A stretch of 40,072 nucleotides of DNA from the NCBI GenBank assembly GCA_008933795.1, contig WBUJ01000015.1, positions 1 to 40,072 on the forward strand. The letters run 5' to 3'. Below are positions 7,683 to 14,643 of this stretch, piece by piece. The stretch's first letter is position 1. Every line of letters starts with the position of its first letter. The translations under genes and the position numbers were made by a program. Under the pieces are notes generated by a model. That model saw only the letters and a list, made by a program, of their open reading frames with translations, was not told where the DNA came from and did no database searches. Source of the stretch: Candidatus Contendibacter sp. GTDB taxonomy: Bacteria; Pseudomonadota; Gammaproteobacteria; Competibacterales; Competibacteraceae.

Positions 7683-8831
7683 ATGAAGGAATTGAAAGAA
7701 TTACCGGCAGGGTGGCGGTGGGTTTGCATTGGGGAAATCTGCGAGTTTCAATATGGTAAATCACTACCAGAATCAAATAGAGCGTCGGGTAACGTGGCAG
7801 TTTACGGCTCGAATGGAATTGTCGGCTTTCATGAGATTGCTTTGACTACAGGACCGACAATTATAATTGGAAGAAAAGGCTCAATAGGTCAAATTCACTT
7901 TTCACCTGATCCCTGTTTCCCTATTGATACAACTTATTTTGTTGATCGATTGAGGAAAGATGTTGATCTCCAATGGTTTATTTATGCACTGCACATAGCT
8001 TCTCTAGACAAACTTAATAAAGCTAGCGGTGTTCCTGGTCTGAATCGTGAAGATGCTTATAAAGTATCTATTCCTCTCCTGCCTCTCCCCGAACAACGCC
8101 GCATCGCTGCTCTTCTCACCGAACAACTCGCCGCCGTGGAGCAGGCGCGTAAGGCCACTGAAGCGCAGCTTGAAGCGGTTTGCGCTTTACCTGCTACCTA
8201 TTTGCGGGAAGTATTCGAGAGTGAGGAGGCGAAGAAGTGGCCTCTACATAGAATTAGTGATTTCGCAGAAACTTGTAGCGGTACAACTCCTTCTCGTAGT
8301 CGTGCAGATTACTTTAGAGGAAATATACCTTGGATTAAAACTACAGAACTTAAAGATGGAGAGATTACACAAGCTGAAGAATATATTAATGACTTGGCAA
8401 TTAAGGAAACTTCTCTAAAGATACTTCCGAAAGGAACTTTATTGATTGCGATGTATGGACAGGGAAAAACACGAGGGCGTACTGGCCTCCTAAATATTGA
8501 GGCAACTATTAATCAAGCCTGCTTTGCAATTCTTGCAAAATCAGATGTATTTGATTCTCGTTTTTTGCAAATGTGGTTTATCCGTAATTATAAGAGGTTA
8601 AGAGATGAATCAGAATTTCGAGGAGGGAATCAACCAAATCTTAATGGTGAAATACTTAGAAATCAACAGGTCTGTTTGCCATCTATTCAAAAACAAAAGT
8701 CGTTAGTTATCGCTTATAATGATCGAATTACATTTCTAAAACAATTAAGCTCGGCAGTTGAAAACGAGGCTAAATTAGTGAACGATTTACCCTCTGCTCT
8801 ATTTCGACAGGCATTTTCAGGAGCCATCTAA
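7683..8831 (+). CDS. hsdS: Type I restriction-modification specificity subunit S
   Basis: A 382-residue DNA-recognition subunit that sets the target sequence for both methylation and restriction. It has two target-recognition domains, about residues 1-130 and 185-330, each followed by a conserved helical spacer. The central spacer is plain as LPLPEQRRIAALLTEQLAAV. The start at 7683 follows GGATGAGG. The spacer DNA (about 8080-8220) is GC-rich like the rest of the window, while both recognition domains are strikingly AT-rich. That is expected if recognition domains were swapped in from a foreign source. Both halves are present, so the subunit is probably functional and recognises a bipartite site. 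Confidence 0.93.
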   Translation: MKELKELPAGWRWVCIGEICEFQYGKSLPESNRASGNVAVYGSNGIVGFHEIALTTGPTIIIGRKGSIGQIHFSPDPCFPIDTTYFVDRLRKDVDLQWFIYALHIASLDKLNKASGVPGLNREDAYKVSIPLLPLPEQRRIAALLTEQLAAVEQARKATEAQLEAVCALPATYLREVFESEEAKKWPLHRISDFAETCSGTTPSRSRADYFRGNIPWIKTTELKDGEITQAEEYINDLAIKETSLKILPKGTLLIAMYGQGKTRGRTGLLNIEATINQACFAILAKSDVFDSRFLQMWFIRNYKRLRDESEFRGGNQPNLNGEILRNQQVCLPSIQKQKSLVIAYNDRITFLKQLSSAVENEAKLVNDLPSALFRQAFSGAI

Positions 8832-8833
8832 TC

Positions 8834-10606
8834 ATGCCGCGCGGTAATCTAAAAACCACCAGCGGCAAACCCCGCGCCACCCGCCAATCCGTCGATCAGG
8901 CCATCAAATCCATCTGCGACATCATGCGCCGGGGCAACATGGCCGGCGCGATGCAATATGTCCCGGAACTCACCTGGATTTTGTTCCTGCGCATCCTCGA
9001 CGAAATTGAAACCCAGGAGCAGGACGAAGCGGAAGCCCTGGGCATCGCTTTCACCCCCTCGCTGGCCGCGCCCTACCGCTGGCGGGACTGGGCCGCGCCG
9101 GCCGGAACCCAGCGCAAGGCTCTGGAAGACGGTAGGTCAGGCGGTTTTTTCGCCTTCGTCAACGGCCAGTTGCTCCCCCATCTCAAGCATCTGGAACGCC
9201 GGCCCGGCGCCACCGTGCGGCAAAAGATGATCAGCGAGATCATGAGCAGCGTGGAGCGGGTGCGCATCGACACCGAACGCAATTTCCGCGACGTGCTCGA
9301 CCGGGTTCACGACCTCAGCCAGCAGACGATTGACCCGACCCACGTTTTCACCCTCTCCCAGGTCTACGAAGGGCTGTTGCTCAAAATGGGAGAGAAAAAC
9401 AACGACGGCGGCCAGTTCTTCACCCCCCGCGAAGTGATCCGCGCCATGGTGCGGGTGATCGCCCCGCAAATCGGCGAGACGGTCTACGATCCCGGTTGCG
9501 GCACCGGCGGCTTTCTCGCCCAAAGCTACGAACACCTCAAACAGGCGCTCGACCGGGCCAGCGCACCAGCGGAACACTACACCACGCTCAAGGAACGCAC
9601 CTTCTACGGCCGGGAAAAGGAAAACCTGATTTATCCCATCGCCCTGGCCAATCTGGTGCTGCACGGCATCGACCATCCGCACCTCTGGCACGGCAACACC
9701 CTGACCGGACAGGAAAGCTACGGCGGGCTGTTCGAGGGCGCCCCCGCGCTGTTCGATGTCATCCTCACCAACCCGCCGTTCGGCGGCAAGGAAGGTCAGG
9801 ACGCTCAAACCCGCTTTGACTACAAAACCGGCGCGACTCAGGTACTGTTCCTGCAACACGTCCTCAAAAGCCTCAAACCCGGCGGGCGCTGCGGCATCGT
9901 GGTAGACGAAGGGCTGCTGTTTCGCACCAACGAAGACGCTTTTGTGAAGACCAAGCGCAAGCTGCTGGACGAATGCGAGCTCTGGTGCATCGTCAGCCTG
10001 CCGGCAGGCGTGTTCACCCAGGCCGGCGCGGGCGTCAAAACCAACCTGCTGTTCTTCACTCAGGGCCAGCCGACCCGGCGCATCTGGTATTACGACCTGT
10101 CCGAAGTGAAAGTTGCCAAGAAAAAGCCGTTCACCCTGGCGCATTTCGATGAGTTTTTCCATCTGCTGCCCGAACGCGGCGACAGCGCGCAAAGCTGGAC
10201 CGTGGACTTCACCACTCGCAAGCGCCGCGCCGCCGAGGAGGCGACGCCGTTGCACGAGCAGGCCCGGCAAAAGCGCCAGGAAGCCGCCCGGTGCAAGGAA
10301 CGCCTCGAAGTGCTGCGCATCCCGGATCGCCAGGACCGGGACTGGGCCGCCATCGAGCAGGCCGAACGCCAGATGCAGAGTCTTGCCAGGGAAGCCCGCG
10401 AACTGGCCAGCAAAGCCGAAGCTATCGAAAACGCCGTCTATGACCTCAAAGCGGTCAATCCCCATAAAACCCTGGAAACCGATGCTCGCACGCCCGCCGA
10501 ACTGCTCGATCTGATCGAGGCGAAAGGCCGGGAAATCGCCGAGGCGTTGGCGGTGTTGCGTTCCCTTACCCCCAACCCCTTTCCCAAAGAGAGAGGGTTA
10601 GGGTGA
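8834..10606 (+). CDS. hsdM: Type I restriction-modification DNA methyltransferase, M subunit
   Basis: A 590-residue N6-adenine methyltransferase subunit. The N-terminal HsdM_N helical domain covers about residues 15-170. SAM-binding motif I is DPGCGTGGFL from residue 219, and catalytic motif IV is NPPF from residue 313. A charged coiled-coil-like region (about residues 475-550) follows and probably contacts HsdS. The last 14 or so codons (SLTPNPFPKERGLG and stop) are encoded by a dispersed GC-rich repeat at 10563-10604, so the natural C-terminus may have been replaced. The gene starts two bases after the hsdS stop. Confidence 0.95.
   Translation: MPRGNLKTTSGKPRATRQSVDQAIKSICDIMRRGNMAGAMQYVPELTWILFLRILDEIETQEQDEAEALGIAFTPSLAAPYRWRDWAAPAGTQRKALEDGRSGGFFAFVNGQLLPHLKHLERRPGATVRQKMISEIMSSVERVRIDTERNFRDVLDRVHDLSQQTIDPTHVFTLSQVYEGLLLKMGEKNNDGGQFFTPREVIRAMVRVIAPQIGETVYDPGCGTGGFLAQSYEHLKQALDRASAPAEHYTTLKERTFYGREKENLIYPIALANLVLHGIDHPHLWHGNTLTGQESYGGLFEGAPALFDVILTNPPFGGKEGQDAQTRFDYKTGATQVLFLQHVLKSLKPGGRCGIVVDEGLLFRTNEDAFVKTKRKLLDECELWCIVSLPAGVFTQAGAGVKTNLLFFTQGQPTRRIWYYDLSEVKVAKKKPFTLAHFDEFFHLLPERGDSAQSWTVDFTTRKRRAAEEATPLHEQARQKRQEAARCKERLEVLRIPDRQDRDWAAIEQAERQMQSLAREARELASKAEAIENAVYDLKAVNPHKTLETDARTPAELLDLIEAKGREIAEALAVLRSLTPNPFPKERGLG
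10563..10604. repeat. Short dispersed C-run/G-run repeat, copy A, supplying the hsdM stop
   Basis: The pattern is ACCCCCAACCCCTTTCCC, a short linker, then GAGAGGGTTAGGG. It is shared with 16408-16441, 25046-25078 and 25117-25150. The arms are partly complementary and could form a hairpin in RNA. This copy overlaps the 3' end of hsdM and encodes its last residues and stop. Confidence 0.6.
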
Positions 10607-10655
10607 TGGAACCGTCTTCGGTAGAATGCCGGGGCTTCAACCAGGAGAGATGAAG

Positions 10656-11045
10656 ATGATGGCCAGTTTTCCGTTGCTTGCGATAGTCGTTGCCGCCTAC
10701 ACCCTGTTGGCCCTGGCCGCGCCGGGTTGGCTGGATTCGGTGTTGTTTGGTTTGCCGCTGCTGTCCGGGGCGGTGCTGCCGTTCCAGGGCGGCGACCTGT
10801 TGCTGGTGATCGGCCTGTTTTTGTTGTGCGTCGAGATTTACCGCGCCACCAGCAGTTCCACCGGCGCGATTCTCAACCATGTCCTGTCGCTGGTGGTGTT
10901 CATCATCGCCCTGATCGAGTTGCTGGTCATGCCGCGCATGGCCAACATGACCTTTTTCCTGATCGTGCTGATGACCGTGAGCGACGTGATCGCCGGCTTC
11001 ACCGTGACCATTTCCACCGCCCGGCGCGACATGCAGCATCCCTGA
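10656..11045 (+). CDS. Small hydrophobic membrane protein, unknown function
   Basis: A 129-residue protein with about four predicted membrane helices: FPLLAIVVAAYTLLALA, a second in the GDLLLVIGLFLLCVEIY region, VLSLVVFIIALIELLV, and FFLIVLMTVSDVIAGF. I do not recognise a family with a known role. The start at 10656 is chosen because AGGAGA at 10643-10648 lies seven bases upstream. ATG 10650 would be too close to it. A TAGAAT (-10-like) at 10622-10627 suggests its own promoter, separating it from the restriction locus. thiL begins 40 bases after its stop, so the two may be cotranscribed. Confidence 0.8.
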   Translation: MMASFPLLAIVVAAYTLLALAAPGWLDSVLFGLPLLSGAVLPFQGGDLLLVIGLFLLCVEIYRATSSSTGAILNHVLSLVVFIIALIELLVMPRMANMTFFLIVLMTVSDVIAGFTVTISTARRDMQHP

Positions 11046-11085
11046 GCGCGAATCCGACGACGCCAGCGAGTTTCATGCCTTTCTC

Positions 11086-12057
11086 ATGTCTGCCTCCGAA
11101 TTTTCCCTGATCGACCGCTATTTCGCCGCCCATGACCTGCATCGACCCGATGTGGCGCTGGGCATCGGCGACGACTGCGCGCTACTGGTTCCGCCCGCCG
11201 GCCAACAGTTGGTGGTGACGATGGATACCCTGGTGGCGGACGTGCATTTCTTCGCCGCCGCCGACCCGGAAGGGCTCGGCCATAAGGCGCTGGCGGTGAA
11301 TCTGAGCGATCTGGCGTCCATGGGCGCGACGCCGGCCTGGGCGACGCTGGCGCTGACCCTGCCCAAGGCGAACGAGGATTGGCTGGAACGATTCTGCCGG
11401 GGCCTGTTCGCGCTGGCGGATCGTTACGACGTGCAACTGGTGGGTGGCGACACCACCCACGGCCCGGTGACCACCCTCACGATTCAGGCGCACGGCTTTG
11501 TCCCGCCGGGTTCGGCGCTGCGCCGCGACGGCGCGCAACCGGGCGATGGCGTCTACGTCACCGGCACGCCGGGCGACGCCGGGTTGGCGCTGGCGGCGGC
11601 GTATGGCAAGGCGTTGGTCGTCCCCGAAGGTCGGGTTTATGCCCAGCAACGGTTGGAGCGTCCGGAACCGCGTCTGGCCGAAGGCGTGGCCTTGCGCGGC
11701 GTCGCCAGCGCCGCCATCGACATCTCCGACGGGCTGGCGCAAGACCTCGGCCACATTCTGGAGCGGAGTGGCGTTGGCGCACGGCTGGAGGTGGAACGCC
11801 TGCCGCTGTCGCCGGCCTTGGCCGCCAGCCTCGATTGGGACGCCGCCATCGTGACCGCCCTGGCCAGCGGCGATGACTACGAGTTGTGCTTTACCGTCCC
11901 GCCGGAACGGGTGGCATGGCTGGAAAGCGTGGCGAGAGGTTGGGAGTGTCGCTGCACCCGGATCGGCGTCATCACGGCGGAACCGGGTTTGCGCTTGGTT
12001 CGCGCCGATGGTTCCGCCTTTCGCTTGGAGCGGCTGGGTTATGACCACTTCGGCTGA
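11086..12057 (+). CDS. thiL: Thiamine-monophosphate kinase
   Basis: A 323-residue enzyme that phosphorylates thiamine monophosphate to thiamine diphosphate, the last step of coenzyme synthesis. It is an AIR-synthase-related protein: GIGDDCALL near residue 25, the Mg-binding MDTLVADVHF and NLSDLASMGA, and GGDTTHGP. The C-terminal domain includes ISDGLAQDLGHIL and ASGDDYELCF. Length is normal. No strong ribosome-binding site is seen before ATG 11086, but the family-conserved N-terminus (EFSLIDRYF) supports this start. The usual nusB/ribE neighbours are absent. The ThiXYZ-like transporter seven kilobases on is a functional relative. Confidence 0.95.
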   Translation: MSASEFSLIDRYFAAHDLHRPDVALGIGDDCALLVPPAGQQLVVTMDTLVADVHFFAAADPEGLGHKALAVNLSDLASMGATPAWATLALTLPKANEDWLERFCRGLFALADRYDVQLVGGDTTHGPVTTLTIQAHGFVPPGSALRRDGAQPGDGVYVTGTPGDAGLALAAAYGKALVVPEGRVYAQQRLERPEPRLAEGVALRGVASAAIDISDGLAQDLGHILERSGVGARLEVERLPLSPALAASLDWDAAIVTALASGDDYELCFTVPPERVAWLESVARGWECRCTRIGVITAEPGLRLVRADGSAFRLERLGYDHFG

Positions 12058-12064
12058 ATGATTG

Positions 12065-13342
12065 ATGACCATGCCTTCCGACACTCCCCGGCGCTCTGGC
12101 CGGGACATTCTGCGGATTTTTGTCAGCGGCCGGATGCTGACTGCCCTGCTGATGGGCTTTTCCTCCGGCCTGCCGCTGCTGCTGGCCACCGGATCGGTGT
12201 TGCAAGCTTGGCTGAAAGAGTCGGGCGTCGATCTGGGCACCATCGGCCTGTTCGCGCTGGTCGGGCTGCCATACACGTTGAAATTTCTATGGGCGCCGCT
12301 GCTGGACCGCTTCACTCCCATCGCCGCGCTGGGCCGGCGGCGCGGCTGGCTGCTGCTGATCCAACTCACGCTGATCCTGGCGATTGCGGGATTGGGCCTG
12401 ACCGACCCCGCGCTGAGTCTGCCGGGAGTCACGCTAGCGGCGTTTCTGGTGGCGTTCTTCTCCGCCTCGCAGGACATCGTCATCGACGCCTACCGGCGCG
12501 AATCGCTGGCCGACGACGAGCAGGGCCTGGGTGCTTCGCTGTACGTCAACGGCTACCGGATCGGACTGCTGCTGTCCTCCGGCGGCGGACTGATCCTGGC
12601 CGATTTCATCCCATTTCAGGCGGTCTACTGGGTCATGGCGGCGGCAATGTTGCCCGGTTTGATCACCACCCTGTTCTGCGTCGAACCGGTGGTGCCAATG
12701 GGGACGCCCCGCACTCTGCGCGATGCAGTGGTGCAGCCGTTCGTGGAATATTTCTCGCGCCATGACGCCGTGCTGATCCTGTTGTTCGTGTTGCTGTACA
12801 AGGTCGGCGAGATGATGGCCAGCCAGATGACCACGCCGTTCTATCTGGACCTCGGTTTCAGCAAAACTGAAATCGGCACCATCGTCAAACTGTTTGGCTT
12901 CTGGGCGACGGTGATCGGCGGACTGCTCGGCGGGGTGCTGATGCTGCGGCTGGGCATGTACCGCGCGCTGTGGCTGTTTGGCGTGTTGCAGGCGATTGGG
13001 CTGATCGGCTTCGTCATTCTGGCCCGGCTCGGCCACAGCCTGCCCGGTCTGGCGCTGGCCATCACCAGCGAGAACCTGTTCAGCGGCATGGCGACCACGG
13101 CTTACGTGGCGTTCATGGCCACCCTCACCAACAAGAAATTCACCGCCACGCAATACGCCTTGCTCAGCAGCCTAATGGGTATTCCCCGAGTGATCGTCAA
13201 CACGCCGACCGGCTATCTGGCCGAGTGGCTGGGTTGGGAAGGTTTCTTCCTGTTCTGCATGTTGTCCACCGTGCCGGGCCTGTGGCTGCTGACCCGGTTC
13301 CGGGCGTGGATGGAGGCGGAACAATCCACGCAGCCCGTTTGA
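12065..13342 (+). CDS. ampG: AmpG-like MFS permease (muropeptide transporter family)
   Basis: A 425-residue major facilitator superfamily protein with about 12 hydrophobic segments. It has AmpG-family landmarks: SGLPLLLATGSVLQAWL, FLWAPLLDRF, GRRRGWLLL, and FFSASQDIVIDAYRRESL. AmpG imports anhydro-muropeptides from the periplasm for cell-wall recycling, so a peptidoglycan-fragment substrate is likely but not proved. ATG 12065 or 12071 may be the start, eight or more bases after the thiL stop. Its last three codons and stop lie in the left copy of a 45-bp repeat shared with the end of the convergent pat gene. Confidence 0.85.
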   Translation: MTMPSDTPRRSGRDILRIFVSGRMLTALLMGFSSGLPLLLATGSVLQAWLKESGVDLGTIGLFALVGLPYTLKFLWAPLLDRFTPIAALGRRRGWLLLIQLTLILAIAGLGLTDPALSLPGVTLAAFLVAFFSASQDIVIDAYRRESLADDEQGLGASLYVNGYRIGLLLSSGGGLILADFIPFQAVYWVMAAAMLPGLITTLFCVEPVVPMGTPRTLRDAVVQPFVEYFSRHDAVLILLFVLLYKVGEMMASQMTTPFYLDLGFSKTEIGTIVKLFGFWATVIGGLLGGVLMLRLGMYRALWLFGVLQAIGLIGFVILARLGHSLPGLALAITSENLFSGMATTAYVAFMATLTNKKFTATQYALLSSLMGIPRVIVNTPTGYLAEWLGWEGFFLFCMLSTVPGLWLLTRFRAWMEAEQSTQPV

Positions 13343-13377
13343 TTCAGGTCAGCCGCAGCGTGGCGATCATCACCCCG
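13333..13377. repeat. 45-bp direct repeat, left copy
   Basis: Identical over 45 bases to 14599-14643. This copy contains the end of ampG, including its stop, followed by a non-functional duplicate of the last codons of pat (minus strand, ATLRLT and stop). Weaker similarity extends about 26 bases to the left (from 13307, compared with 14573). Together the copies bracket the VapBC insert. Confidence 0.9.
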
Positions 13378-13530
13378 GTTCTCATTCCCACGTTCCCACG
13401 TGGGAATGCGTCCAAACTGCTCCCGCAGCCCGCAAGGTTGTAATACCGGGATGGGGCTCCCACGCTGGAGCATGGGAGCCAGACCGGGTACCCGTCGCTA
13501 CCTGTCAAAACTTTTGCGGCAGCCCACTAC
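13377..13530 (+). repeat. MITE-like repeat, copy 2, left end missing
   Basis: Matches the complete copy at 17145-17341 in the same orientation: GGTTCTCATTCCCACG on the left, a GGGCTCCCACGCTGGAGC hairpin, and the right terminal repeat CTGTCAAAACTTTTGCGG ending at CACTAC. The left terminal repeat, about 26 bases, is absent. The match starts exactly where the 45-bp direct repeat ends. Confidence 0.7.
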
Positions 13531-13566
13531 AAGCAAAGTGCTATAATTTTACCAGCATATTGCTTG
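13530..13566 (+). promoter_or_regulatory. Putative vapBC promoter with surrounding operator palindrome
   Basis: An extended -10 element TGCTATAAT (TATAAT at 13542-13547) lies inside a gapped inverted repeat. The left arm is CAAGCAAAGTGCT (13530-13542) and the right arm AGCATATTGCTTG (13554-13566), 11 of 13 positions complementary. No good -35 is seen, which an extended -10 tolerates. This is the expected layout for autoregulation by a ribbon-helix-helix antitoxin. It begins exactly at the end of the MITE copy. Confidence 0.6.
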
Positions 13567-13579
13567 AGAATCTGAAGCC

Positions 13580-13957
13580 ATGCCCAGCCTGGTGATCAAA
13601 GACTTTCCCGAATCCCTGCACGGTCGGTTGCGGGCCGAAGCGGCGCAGCATCATCGCTCGCTGACCCGGCAGGTCATTTATTTACTGGAAACGGTTTGCG
13701 GGCAACCCAATCCAGCCGCAAACACTGCGGAAACTCACTATGCCGTACCGGCAGAAGTCCAGGCGCTATTTGACGCCGCTTTTCACGACCAGGATGGCAA
13801 TGCCCTGCTGGCCCGCCTGATGCGCGAAGCCGCCGAGCAGGAACTCCAACGCCAACGGCGCCGCGCCGCTGTCGCCGCCATCAAGCAGGCGCGGGCGGAA
13901 ACGACGCCGCAATCCGCTGAGGCCATTCAAACGGCCCTGGCGGAGTTGCGCCGATGA
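13580..13957 (+). CDS. FitA/VapB-type antitoxin (ribbon-helix-helix)
   Basis: A 125-residue protein. Residues 1-45 (SLVIKDFPESLHGRLRAEAA, then HRSLTRQVIYLLE) fit the FitA-like ribbon-helix-helix DNA-binding fold: a short beta strand, then two helices. The C-terminal part is charged and would wrap the toxin. It is longer than typical antitoxins of about 80 residues, with an extra Gln/Arg/Ala-rich helix at residues 85-125. It overlaps the PIN toxin gene by ATGA. Expression is probably self-repressed through the palindrome at 13530-13566. Confidence 0.8.
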   Translation: MPSLVIKDFPESLHGRLRAEAAQHHRSLTRQVIYLLETVCGQPNPAANTAETHYAVPAEVQALFDAAFHDQDGNALLARLMREAAEQELQRQRRRAAVAAIKQARAETTPQSAEAIQTALAELRR

Positions 13958-14412
13958 ACACTGCGGCTTCGGCCATCCCGACGTGCGTGGTGGACGCCAG
14001 CGTCGCTGTGAAGTGGTTTGTGCCCCAGAATCCGGCGGAAGCAGATAGCGAGATCGCGCTGGCGCTGCTGGACGCCTACGCCGACGGGCGGATTCGGCTG
14101 ATGGAACCGCCGATCTGGCGGGCGGAAGTGGCGGCGGTGCTGGTCCGGCTGCTGCCTGACCCACTGGAATCGCAACTGGCCCGGTTATGGGCGCTCGACT
14201 ATCACAACGCCGACAGCGAAGCCGTGCTGATTGCGGCGGGGCGGCTGGCGGTGACGCTCAATCATCATCTGTTCGACACGCTTTATCATGCCACGGCTTT
14301 GAGTCAGCCCCATGCGGTGTTGGTCACCGCTGACGAACGCTACTTCAGCAAGGCCGCCACCCTGGGCCAGATCATACGGTTGCGCGACTGGTCCGTGTCG
14401 TGCAGCGCCTGA
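13954..14412 (+). CDS. VapC-type PIN-domain toxin ribonuclease
   Basis: A 152-residue PIN-domain protein. The first acidic residue is in VVDASVAVKWF (Asp at about residue 14). A Glu follows in PPIWRAEVAAVL. Asp is seen in HHLFDTLYHATAL, and the last acidic motif is VTADERYF. These four form the metal-binding site of PIN endonucleases. VapC toxins usually cut tRNA or rRNA, and the target here is unknown. It is coupled to the antitoxin by a four-base overlap. The module lies between the 45-bp repeats and so looks acquired. Confidence 0.85.
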   Translation: MNTAASAIPTCVVDASVAVKWFVPQNPAEADSEIALALLDAYADGRIRLMEPPIWRAEVAAVLVRLLPDPLESQLARLWALDYHNADSEAVLIAAGRLAVTLNHHLFDTLYHATALSQPHAVLVTADERYFSKAATLGQIIRLRDWSVSCSA

Positions 14413-14466
14413 CCTGGTTCCGGGTTAAGGTTTATCCACGGCACAGAAGGCACGGGAGAGTAGTAG

Positions 14467-14483
14467 GGTGGGCATTGCCCACC
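14467..14483. repeat. Short hairpin downstream of the vapC-like gene
   Basis: GGTGGGCATTGCCCACC is a perfect inverted repeat around a single central base. It is preceded by AGTAGTAGGG, which also begins the larger palindrome at 14535-14579, so the two are related repeat units. It may act as a terminator, but no U-run follows. Confidence 0.5.
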
Positions 14484-14534
14484 AACACGCCCGCGCCATA
14501 CCTCCTCGTACTGTAGACGTCGTCCACCCTGCAA

Positions 14535-14579
14535 CTATCCAGTAGTAGGGTACGCAATGCGTATCCTACTACTGGATAG
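14535..14579. repeat. 45-bp near-perfect palindrome
   Basis: The outer arms CTATCCAGTAGTAGG and CCTACTACTGGATAG are perfectly complementary. The inner arms TACGCA and TGCGTA close on a one-base loop. The RNA would form a very long stem. It lies between convergent vapC and pat and could work as a bidirectional terminator or be a short mobile repeat. Its right arm overlaps the degenerate leftward extension of the 45-bp direct repeat. Confidence 0.7.
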
Positions 14580-14598
14580 AGGCGAAGCAGGGAGCGCT

Positions 14599-14643
14599 GC
14601 CCGTTTGATTCAGGTCAGCCGCAGCGTGGCGATCATCACCCCG
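14599..14643. repeat. 45-bp direct repeat, right copy
   Basis: Identical to 13333-13377. This copy contains the genuine last codons and stop of pat on the minus strand, plus a non-functional copy of the end of ampG. In a presumed ancestral state the two convergent genes would have ended one or two bases apart in a single copy. Confidence 0.9.

Noticed and set aside
13333-14643. Composite transposon carrying vapBC
   Set aside because: No transposase gene or matching inverted termini are present. The 45-bp repeats contain ends of native genes, not IS ends.
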